Of a stretch of DNA of 29,125 nt, positions 23,901 through 29,125 are shown piece by piece. A model generated the notes under the pieces. The model was not told the origin of the DNA, searched no databases, and saw only the letters and a program-made list of their open reading frames with translations. Position 1 is the first letter of the stretch. Each line of letters begins with the position of its first letter. The position numbers were made by a program, and so were the translations under genes. This DNA comes from CAKUIA01 sp034180465 (GTDB taxonomy: Bacteria > Verrucomicrobiota > Verrucomicrobiia > Opitutales > Intestinicryptomonadaceae), in the NCBI GenBank assembly GCA_034180465.1, contig JAXFOH010000002.1, positions 1-29,125 of the forward strand. Direction: 5' to 3'.

Positions 23901-24763
23901 AAATAGACAGAGGCATTTTAAACGCCTCGCTAGACGCCATTGTAGCCTCGGCGGCTGAAAGGGAAAAAGACAGGGCAACGGGGCAAACCAGCCTTTTCGA
24001 CCTTATGGATATGGGAGGAGAAAACGCGGAACTGGCCGATGTTATAGATATGACAAAGCCGCCCATGCCGCTTTCCGAAAAGCTTTCGCACGAAAAGGAA
24101 CTTTTGGGCTTTTACATTTCGGGGCACCCAATGAATGAATTTGCCCCATTCGACACCCTGCTAAAAATTATGCCCGATTTAGACAAGGTGCGCCGCATAA
24201 AGAAAGCCCCCTTTAGGGTTTGCGGGGTAATTTCGGGCGTAAAACGCCGCTTTACAAAAAAAGACAAAAAGCCGTGGGCATCGTTCTTGCTTTCTACAAG
24301 AGACGGCGAATCGTATTCGTTTAACATGTTCCCAACCGCCTACGAAAGCTATAAAGACGTGCTCGGCGAAAACGTTTGCCTTTGCATTTCGGGAGACATT
24401 CGCTACGACAACGGCGAAATTCGCTACAACGTTGAAAGCGCGACAAATATGTCCGAAACGGTTGCGACACAGGCAACCGACGCCACTTGGGTTATAGACG
24501 CATACAACGACGCCGAAAATTTCGTGCGCAGGCTTTCGCACTGTATACACGACGGCGAACAAGACCGCAGCATTATGCACCACGTTTTGATAAGGGTGAA
24601 CGAAACCGACTATATGTCGGTAGACTTGGATTTCAAAAGCGCGTTCGACAAAGACAAGTTTGCCGATTTAAAGAAGGAAAGCGCGTTTTTAAAACTCGAG
24701 GCAAAAATAAAACCTTTCGAACCGAAGGTAAGAAAATTCGAGTTTAGGCGAAAAACCAATTAA
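20951..24763 (+). CDS. dnaE: DNA polymerase III alpha subunit
   Basis: This 1270-residue replicative polymerase catalytic subunit is of the DnaE1 type and is longer than the E. coli protein (1160). The PHP domain (1 to about 290) has HVHTDYS near 9, AVAMTDHGNM near 40, IGMEAYF and TNDSHYV. Most metal-binding residues appear kept, unlike in E. coli. The palm has PDFDVDF, with Asp at 489, 491 and 493, and D641 in KADFLGLKTLT. GRGSGAGCMIAYLI and RPGPMQFIDQF are the usual finger and palm blocks. A helix-hairpin-helix region with KGIGDGPANAI lies near 930. A clamp-binding motif QTSLFDL starts at 1012, and an OB fold at about 1085-1165 precedes the tau-binding tail. Part of the extra length is in an early insertion after NDHNMG (about 76-115). 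Confidence 0.97.
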   Translation: MADSFVHLHVHTDYSVLDGCARLPVLLGRVKELGMPAVAMTDHGNMCGAIDFYQAAQKAGVKPIIGMEAYFINDHNMGDDVRALKAKMPTEEKSDDIDAIEGDVSALRPADFPRFLIHHKTLLAKNYEGFLNLAKLTSESYERGFYRKPRIDYETLAKYSKGLIALSGCINGVASQYLLYSDYENAKRATAKFVDIFGKENYYIEIQNHFLPADKKVIPGLIKLAKEFDLKLVATNDSHYVYKKDAEAHDAMLCINTGALLADENRMRYPNNEFYIKTREEMSELFPDNLDAIDNTLEVAEKVDIKIPIGENHYPKYEKPAEIVYDKDEENFNRILDLYVSKKNEVLRQNKKPDDFSLSPERRKELMKNGLLLFDLAKKGMLKRYNVDYNHPEKYVPKEGESPDRAKMLCDKLDYELSIIVGAGFVDYFLIVYDFINWARTQGIPVGPGRGSGAGCMIAYLIKITDIEPIRFHLLFERMLSLERVSPPDFDVDFCERRRPLVIDYVRRKYGTDHVANIATYGKLGAKAVVRDLARVNGIPYDRANALAKLVPDELKMTLKKALEMSAELRAEVETKPDVKKVFEQGEVLEGMIRQLGKHACGIIIGDQRLDNIVPMMTQEGALTTQFAKTPDEELGLLKADFLGLKTLTVISDAQDNVRLARKNPDFDIEEIALEDPATFKLLNSGTTVGVFQLESEGMRNLCRRIGLSVFEEIIALIALYRPGPMQFIDQFIEAKHDPSKLQVPHPLLKDLVQETYGVLVYQGQVMMAARIIAGYTLGEADILRRAMGKKKPEVMAQQKSIFVAKAKEFNNIEPAEAERIFGVLEKFAQYGFNKSHSAAYAMLSYRTAYLKANYPAEFMAAMLSSEMGNHDKVEKFIDACEDINIHVLGPDINESRQSFFPIIDRNWDPLAEHPFEKSAGSIRYALSAVKGIGDGPANAIVRERDKNGNFKDMADFMKRVGLSGINKRVLQNLILSGAFDSFKIDRGILNASLDAIVASAAEREKDRATGQTSLFDLMDMGGENAELADVIDMTKPPMPLSEKLSHEKELLGFYISGHPMNEFAPFDTLLKIMPDLDKVRRIKKAPFRVCGVISGVKRRFTKKDKKPWASFLLSTRDGESYSFNMFPTAYESYKDVLGENVCLCISGDIRYDNGEIRYNVESATNMSETVATQATDATWVIDAYNDAENFVRRLSHCIHDGEQDRSIMHHVLIRVNETDYMSVDLDFKSAFDKDKFADLKKESAFLKLEAKIKPFEPKVRKFEFRRKTN

Positions 24764-24776
24764 TTAAATCCACAAA

Positions 24777-26522
24777 ATGAAATTTATAAAATTTGGGTGC
24801 ACCTCGTGCCTAGTTTTAACCTTGGCGTTTTTTGCGTTTTTAACGCTGGGCGTATGGGCGGCAAAATATCTACAAGACACCAAAGGCGAAAGCATTGTTT
24901 CGCTAAACGTTGCAATGCCCGTGCAAGATCTGCCGTTTTCGGCAAATTCGGTGTTCGGCAGCGAAAACAAATACGGCAAGCTAAACGAAATGGAAATTGC
25001 CAACGCAATAGCAAGAGCCTCCTGCGACAACTCGGTTTCGGCAATTTTGCTTTACTGCGACAACGCAACGCAAATGTCGTTGGCGCAGGCCTGCGAAATA
25101 AGAAACGCCCTTTTAAATTTTAGGGAAAGCGGCAAAAAAGTATATGCCGCAGCCGACTACGCCGACAAAAAAGCATACTATATTTTTAGTGCTGCAGACG
25201 AAATTTTTATGGACGAAATGGGCGAAATAGACCTTTCGGGGCTGGCGTTTGAAGGCGTGTTTTTCGGCAATGCGTTTAAAAAATACGGGGTTTCGGCAAA
25301 TGTTGTAAAGTGCGGCAAATATAAGGATTTTGGCGATATGTTTACAAAAAGCGGCTTTTCGCCCGAAGCTAAAGCGCAGCTTACAAACATTGCCCAAAAC
25401 CTTTGGCAAAACCTGCTAAATGCCGTGGCCCGCGCAAGGGCTATAGACGCAAAAGCCCTTGAAAGCGCAACATTAAACACGCCCATTTTCGGCGCAAAAG
25501 AGGCTGTTAGTTTGCGCCTTGCCGACAAAATTGCCGACAAAGCAAAAATCAAAAAAACGCTTTTTAAAGACGGCACAATAAACGAAATTCCGATAGAAAA
25601 GTATGCAAAAACCGACGGTGCCATAGGCACGCTTGCACCCGACAAAACGGCTCTTGTTTATATGTCTGGCGACATCGTTATGGAAGACTCTTCCTCCGAC
25701 ATATTGGAAGGGAAAAGCACAATTTCGGCAAAATTTTATTCGGCTATTTTCGACGAAATTGCCGGCGACGATACAATTTCTAGCGTGGTAATACGCATAA
25801 ACAGCGGCGGCGGATCGGCGCAGGCAAGCGAACAAATAAGAAGATCTTTGCAAAATCTGGCGCAAAAAAAGCCCGTGTTTGTTTCGGTTTCATCTATGTG
25901 CGCAAGCGGAGCGTATTGGATTGCGTCGGCCGCCCACAAGATTTTCGCGCAAGAGCAAAGCCTTATAGGCTCTATAGGCGTGTTTTCTATAAACTTTGGC
26001 ATAGAAAATTTGGCCGACAGCTACGGCGTTAATTTCGACACGGCAAAAAGCGGCAAGTTTGCCGATATGCTTAGCCCCTTTCGGCAAAGCACGCCTGAAG
26101 AAAATGCCATAATACAAAGCCGAATTGATTTTGTGTACGACAAGTTTATTAGCCTTGTTGCCGATTCGCGCAAGATAGACAAAGCAGCAGCCAAAAACTT
26201 GGCAACGGGCGAAGTTTGGACAGCGCAAAAGGCAAAGGATTTAAAATTGATAGACGCCAGCAATATGACGCTTTCCGATACAATGGCACTTGTGCTACAA
26301 GCGCAAGACGAACCCAGCCAAATAGAGGTATTCCCCAAAAAGCCGTCGTGGAAAGAGTTTTTAGACGCCTTTTTCGGCGAGGCAACAAGCACATTTTTAA
26401 AAGCGTTGCGCCCCGAATCGCTAGAGCAAAAAAAGACGGATTTTTTAAGGCAAATAAAGGGGCTAAGCCCAAGCGAAGGCATTTTGCTATACACGCCCTA
26501 CAAGCTGGAAAATTTAAAATAA
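24777..26522 (+). CDS. sppA: Signal peptide peptidase SppA, 67K type (S49 family)
   Basis: This 581-residue membrane-anchored serine protease cleaves leftover signal peptides. An N-terminal membrane anchor (about 8-30, FGCTSCLVLTLAFFAF) is followed by two S49 domains. The catalytic lysine is expected at K183 in CGKYKDFGDMF in the first domain and the nucleophile at S377 in MCASGAYWIA in the second, matching the long SppA lay-out of the E. coli type. The oxyanion-hole region INSGGGSAQASEQ and SLIGSIGVFSINFG are present. The dyad is intact, so it should be active. The gene starts 13 bases after the dnaE stop and ends at a bidirectional terminator. Confidence 0.93.
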   Translation: MKFIKFGCTSCLVLTLAFFAFLTLGVWAAKYLQDTKGESIVSLNVAMPVQDLPFSANSVFGSENKYGKLNEMEIANAIARASCDNSVSAILLYCDNATQMSLAQACEIRNALLNFRESGKKVYAAADYADKKAYYIFSAADEIFMDEMGEIDLSGLAFEGVFFGNAFKKYGVSANVVKCGKYKDFGDMFTKSGFSPEAKAQLTNIAQNLWQNLLNAVARARAIDAKALESATLNTPIFGAKEAVSLRLADKIADKAKIKKTLFKDGTINEIPIEKYAKTDGAIGTLAPDKTALVYMSGDIVMEDSSSDILEGKSTISAKFYSAIFDEIAGDDTISSVVIRINSGGGSAQASEQIRRSLQNLAQKKPVFVSVSSMCASGAYWIASAAHKIFAQEQSLIGSIGVFSINFGIENLADSYGVNFDTAKSGKFADMLSPFRQSTPEENAIIQSRIDFVYDKFISLVADSRKIDKAAAKNLATGEVWTAQKAKDLKLIDASNMTLSDTMALVLQAQDEPSQIEVFPKKPSWKEFLDAFFGEATSTFLKALRPESLEQKKTDFLRQIKGLSPSEGILLYTPYKLENLK

Positions 26523-26540
26523 CCCAGGCATATTTGACAC

Positions 26541-26580
26541 AAAAAAACGGCTTTGGGAATTTTCGCCCAACGCCGTTTTG
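26541..26580. terminator. Bidirectional terminator between sppA and the DeoR-type gene
   Basis: A 14-base stem with one mismatch (26544-26557 with 26566-26579) has an eight-base loop. Read leftward it is followed by seven T, giving a strong terminator for the regulator gene. Read rightward the T-run is short (TTTTGTT), so it would serve sppA less strongly. Confidence 0.8.
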
Positions 26581-26596
26581 TTATATGCAAATTTTG

Positions 26597-27349
26597 TCAA
26601 ACAACCTTAACCCCCGCCGATTCAAAAGGCTGCAAGGCTTCGGGGCTTGCCGCCGAATCGGTAACAAGAACGTCTATTTTGTCTAGCGGGGCAAAATAGC
26701 TTATAGAGCGCGCGTTAAGTTTTGAAGAATCGCAAAGCAAAACTTTTTTAGAGCAAAACGGCAGCACGTTTTCCTTAAATTCGGCATGCATTTCGGCGGC
26801 TTCGCTTGCGCCTCTGTCTATATCCACCCCGTTGCACGAAAAGAAAAACAAGTCTACCGAATAGCGTCTAACCGCCTGCCACGAAGCAAATCCTCCAAAG
26901 CTGTGGCTTTCGCGGTCCAGCCTGCCGCCGGTTAAAATAACGGTAATATTGGTTTTGTCCATAACCGCCAAAACAATGTCGTGCGCGTTGGTTATAACCG
27001 TAAGCCTAATGTCGGGCAACATTTCCGCCAAGACAAGAGCCGTAGAGCTTGCATCGAACAAAAGGGTGTCGTTTTCCTTAATCATTTCGAGAGCCTTTTT
27101 AGCAATCTCGCACTTAAGATTGTGGTTTTGCAATAGACGTTTGTTAAGGGGCAAATTGCCTGTGCCCTTTTCTATCCTTATGCAGCCGCCGTGGGTGCGG
27201 ATAAGCTTTTTTTCTTCGTCTAACTGCTCTAAATCGCGGCGTATGGTTTCGTCGGTAACTTCGAAATATTTGGCAAGCTCAATAGTTCTAAGGCTCGCCT
27301 GACTCGAAAGCATATTCAAAATTATTCTGTGTCTTTGCCTTGCTAACAT
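26597..27349 (-). CDS. DeoR-family transcriptional regulator
   Basis: This 250-residue DNA-binding regulator has a DeoR N-terminal winged helix-turn-helix (about 6-57) with IELAKYFEVTDETIRRDL and the family wing LIRTHGGCI. The C-terminal sensor domain is of the DeoRC, sugar-phosphate isomerase-like type, with LLFDASSTALVLAEMLPD, VITNAHDIVLAV and VILTGGRLDRESHSFGG. Such proteins usually sense a phosphorylated sugar and repress a sugar operon. It is divergent from the aldolase-rhamnulokinase pair across about 157 bases, so rhamnulose 1-phosphate or a related intermediate is a fair guess as effector. It is not RhaR/RhaS (AraC type), the E. coli rhamnose regulators. Confidence 0.88.
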   Translation of the reverse strand: MLARQRHRIILNMLSSQASLRTIELAKYFEVTDETIRRDLEQLDEEKKLIRTHGGCIRIEKGTGNLPLNKRLLQNHNLKCEIAKKALEMIKENDTLLFDASSTALVLAEMLPDIRLTVITNAHDIVLAVMDKTNITVILTGGRLDRESHSFGGFASWQAVRRYSVDLFFFSCNGVDIDRGASEAAEMHAEFKENVLPFCSKKVLLCDSSKLNARSISYFAPLDKIDVLVTDSAASPEALQPFESAGVKVV

Positions 27350-27362
27350 AAGCTAAAAATCG

Positions 27363-27375
27363 CGCAAATATTGCG
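27363..27375. promoter_or_regulatory. Possible operator in the DeoR/aldolase divergent region
   Basis: CGCAA and TTGCG face each other across ATA, 14 bases upstream of the regulator start. This inverted repeat is a candidate regulator site. Support is only position and symmetry. Confidence 0.3.
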
Positions 27376-27419
27376 TATAGTCAAGATTTATAACATCTTA
27401 AAAGCCCGCCTATCTCCGA

Positions 27420-27457
27420 TTTTTTGCTTGAAGTTTTTTGATTTTTTGGTTTTTTGT
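27420..27457 (+). repeat. Tandem T-rich octamer repeat upstream of the aldolase gene
   Basis: Three tandem octamers of form TTTTTTGN (27434-27457) follow a fourth copy at 27420-27427 after a six-base gap. The array lies about 50-90 bases before the aldolase start, in the divergent control region. It may be a repeated binding site, as some DeoR proteins use direct repeats, or an AT-rich upstream element. Confidence 0.5.
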
Positions 27458-27506
27458 TGATTGCGAACAAAATAAATTGTCTAATTTTAGGTATATTTTT
27501 TAGATT

Positions 27507-28370
27507 ATGAAAAGCACTACAAAGAAATCTGCAAAAAAGCAGAAAGAATTTATCATTAAAAGCTCGGAATTTTTCTGGGACGAAAAAAGCGACAAGGCGG
27601 CATGGAGGGATTTAGACAAGTTTTTCAACTCGCCGAAAATCAACAAATTAAAGGAACTTATTTGCGACTTGGGCAGGCGTTGCTACTCGCGCCACTACAA
27701 CGACGGCAACGGCGGCAATATGTCGGTTAGGGTGGGCTCTAACCTAGTACTTTGCACGCCCACAATGATAAGCAAAGGCTCTATGAAGCCCGAAGACCTT
27801 TGCCTTGTAGACTTAGACGGCAACCAGCTTTGCGGAATAAGAAAACGCACAAGCGAAATTTTGGCGCACTTGGCAATCATGAAAACCCAGCCCAAAGCAA
27901 AGGCTTGCTGCCACGCGCACCCGCCCTATGCCACGGCTTTTGCGCTTGCGGGCAGAACCCCCGCCAGATTCATAAACCCTGAAGCAGAAATTTTTGTAGG
28001 ACAAATAGGCTTGGCGGAATATAAAACCCCCGGCACAAAGGAAGTTTCGCAAGCCATAGGCGCGCAGAGCAAAGAGCACGACTGCATTTTTATGCTTAAC
28101 CACGGCGTTATAACCTGGGCAAAAGACATAGAAGTTGCCTACTGGAAAATGGAAAACATAGAGGCTCTCAGCCAATGCGCATACTTGTCGATGTTTATCG
28201 GCAAGGGCCCCATGCACGTCAACAAGGTTCAGCGCAAAGATTTAGACACAATTAGAACTGCGTTGGGATGCCCCGTTCCCGAGGTAGACCTCTCGCACGA
28301 ATACAATTTTTCGTGGGACGATTTAATCGAAAAAATCGCCGACAAAGTGGTTAAAAGATTAAAAAAATAA
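27507..28370 (+). CDS. rhaD: Class II aldolase, likely rhamnulose-1-phosphate aldolase
   Basis: This 287-residue zinc aldolase of the class II aldolase/adducin family would split L-rhamnulose 1-phosphate to dihydroxyacetone phosphate and L-lactaldehyde in the cytosol. The phosphate-binding block DGNGGNMSVRV is near 67-76. The catalytic glutamate is expected at E117 in RTSEILAHLAI. Zinc ligands are H136 and H138 in CCHAHPPYAT and H199 in MLNHGVITW. Length is close to RhaD (274) and well above FucA (215). A basic N-terminal tail of about 20 residues is extra. The rhamnulokinase gene starts four bases downstream, which favours rhamnulose over fuculose, though the motifs alone do not settle it. 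There is no clear Shine-Dalgarno site. Confidence 0.82.
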   Translation: MKSTTKKSAKKQKEFIIKSSEFFWDEKSDKAAWRDLDKFFNSPKINKLKELICDLGRRCYSRHYNDGNGGNMSVRVGSNLVLCTPTMISKGSMKPEDLCLVDLDGNQLCGIRKRTSEILAHLAIMKTQPKAKACCHAHPPYATAFALAGRTPARFINPEAEIFVGQIGLAEYKTPGTKEVSQAIGAQSKEHDCIFMLNHGVITWAKDIEVAYWKMENIEALSQCAYLSMFIGKGPMHVNKVQRKDLDTIRTALGCPVPEVDLSHEYNFSWDDLIEKIADKVVKRLKK

Positions 28371-28374
28371 GTAT

Positions 28375-29125
28375 ATGGAAAAAGTTTATCTGGCGGTAGA
28401 TTTGGGTGCGGGCAGCGGCCGCGTTATGGCTGCGGTATTCGACGGTAAAAAAATTGTTTTAGACGAAATTTCGCGTTTCGACAATTCGCCCGTAGACATG
28501 CCCGACGGGCTGCACTGGAACATTACAAACCTATGCAAGAATATGTATGACGGCATTTACGCCGCCGACCGCAAATACGGCAAGAAGATTGTTTCGGTCG
28601 GTATCGACACTTGGGGTGTAGACTACGCTTTGATAGACAAAAACGGGCAGCTTTTGGGGCTGCCATTCATATATAGAGACGCAAGAACTTCGGGCTGCAT
28701 GGAAAAGGTTTTCGAAAAAATCGGACAATGCACGTTAGGAGTAGACAGCCTAATAGATAAAAACGGAAAATTTTTGGGATTTGACCACTGCGTAATTAAA
28801 GACGAAAAAACCTCGGTTGCCACTCCCATGGAAAAGTTTTTTGCCAAAACGGGCAGAGAAAACCTATACAACAACACGGGTATTCAGTTCCTTTTCTTCA
28901 ACAGCGTTTACCAGCTTTTTGCACATTTTAAAAATTCTAAAGAACTGCTTAAAAACGCCGACAGCCTTTTGTTTATACCCGACTATTTATCGTACGCGCT
29001 TACAGGCAAAAAAGTTATCGAGGAAAGCATTGCAAGCACTTCGCAACTTTACAATACGGCAAAACACTGCTGGGCAAACTCTATAATCTCCAAATTGGGC
29101 TTCAAAAAAAGCCTGTTTAAAAAGG
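28375..29125 (+). CDS. rhaB: Rhamnulokinase (FGGY family), 5' part; runs off the window
   Basis: This is the first 250 residues of an FGGY sugar kinase that makes L-rhamnulose 1-phosphate from rhamnulose and ATP. The ATP-binding opening VDLGAGSGRVM is at 8-18. VSVGIDTWGVDYALI (74-87), LPFIYRDARTSG (96-107), TGIQFLFFNSVYQL (168-181) and FIPDYLSYALTGK follow the RhaB pattern closely. Relative to RhaB there are about 42 extra residues after the KIG segment. They look like a diverged copy of the preceding segment: 81-118 against 122-161, both with LIDKNG, LG and MEK-F-K-G. The frame is open to the end of the window, so the C-terminal actin-like domain lies beyond. The gene is in an operon with the aldolase. 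Confidence 0.9.
   Translation, partial: MEKVYLAVDLGAGSGRVMAAVFDGKKIVLDEISRFDNSPVDMPDGLHWNITNLCKNMYDGIYAADRKYGKKIVSVGIDTWGVDYALIDKNGQLLGLPFIYRDARTSGCMEKVFEKIGQCTLGVDSLIDKNGKFLGFDHCVIKDEKTSVATPMEKFFAKTGRENLYNNTGIQFLFFNSVYQLFAHFKNSKELLKNADSLLFIPDYLSYALTGKKVIEESIASTSQLYNTAKHCWANSIISKLGFKKSLFKK

Noticed and set aside
27420..27457. CRISPR or phased A-tract bend
   Set aside because: The repeats are only eight bases with no spacers, and eight-base spacing does not match the helical repeat needed for a strong A-tract bend.

Overview
The window is a chromosomal segment of a Gram-negative bacterium of moderate GC content, with about 1 kb of apparently foreign phage DNA at its left end. Several traits fit the PVC group, most likely a gut-type Verrucomicrobiota (Opitutales-like): a Tat-exported Gfo/Idh/MocA oxidoreductase, a receiver-PP2C phosphatase paired with an RsbW-type kinase, a secreted GH78 rhamnosidase with rhamnulose catabolic genes, and mostly weak Shine-Dalgarno sites. 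The taxonomic guess is inference. No single gene proves it.

Layout. Positions 1-1053 hold the start of a Siphovirus-type tail tape measure gene with a strong GGAGGTG ribosome site and a different base style. It breaks off inside a conserved motif at about 1046-1054, exactly where an oppF-like ABC ATPase on the other strand also breaks off, so this looks like a chimeric join. From 1046 to 4356 a leftward operon carries an unknown protein, a receiver-PP2C phosphatase, an RsbW-like kinase, OppD and truncated OppF. Next come a DUF456 membrane protein and a convergent BtuF-like binding protein that share a terminator region. A tRNA-Val precedes ilvN-ilvC-hemC (branched-chain amino acid and tetrapyrrole synthesis). 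A Tat-lipoprotein oxidoreductase and a convergent 911-residue alpha-L-rhamnosidase follow, separated by back-to-back terminators.

From 13156 to 26522 everything reads rightward: a biotin-dependent carboxyltransferase subunit lacking its biotinyl domain, a polyproline single-pass membrane protein, a DegT-family PLP aminotransferase, a helical-repeat lipoprotein, an FkbO/Hyg5-type chorismatase-like protein, then recA-dnaE-sppA. A bidirectional terminator separates sppA from a leftward DeoR-family regulator, which is divergent from a class II aldolase and an RhaB-type rhamnulokinase that runs off the end.

Functional links. The rhamnosidase would release L-rhamnose from plant or microbial glycans. 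The rhamnulokinase and aldolase would then process rhamnulose to dihydroxyacetone phosphate and lactaldehyde, probably under DeoR control. The most unusual items are the phage/oppF join, an old internal duplication of about 38 residues in the rhamnulokinase, the chorismatase-like gene, the biotinyl-less carboxyltransferase, and a LacI-like palindrome just upstream of the rhamnosidase. No stretch longer than 300 bases is without a gene. I saw no CRISPR array, insertion sequence or rRNA.
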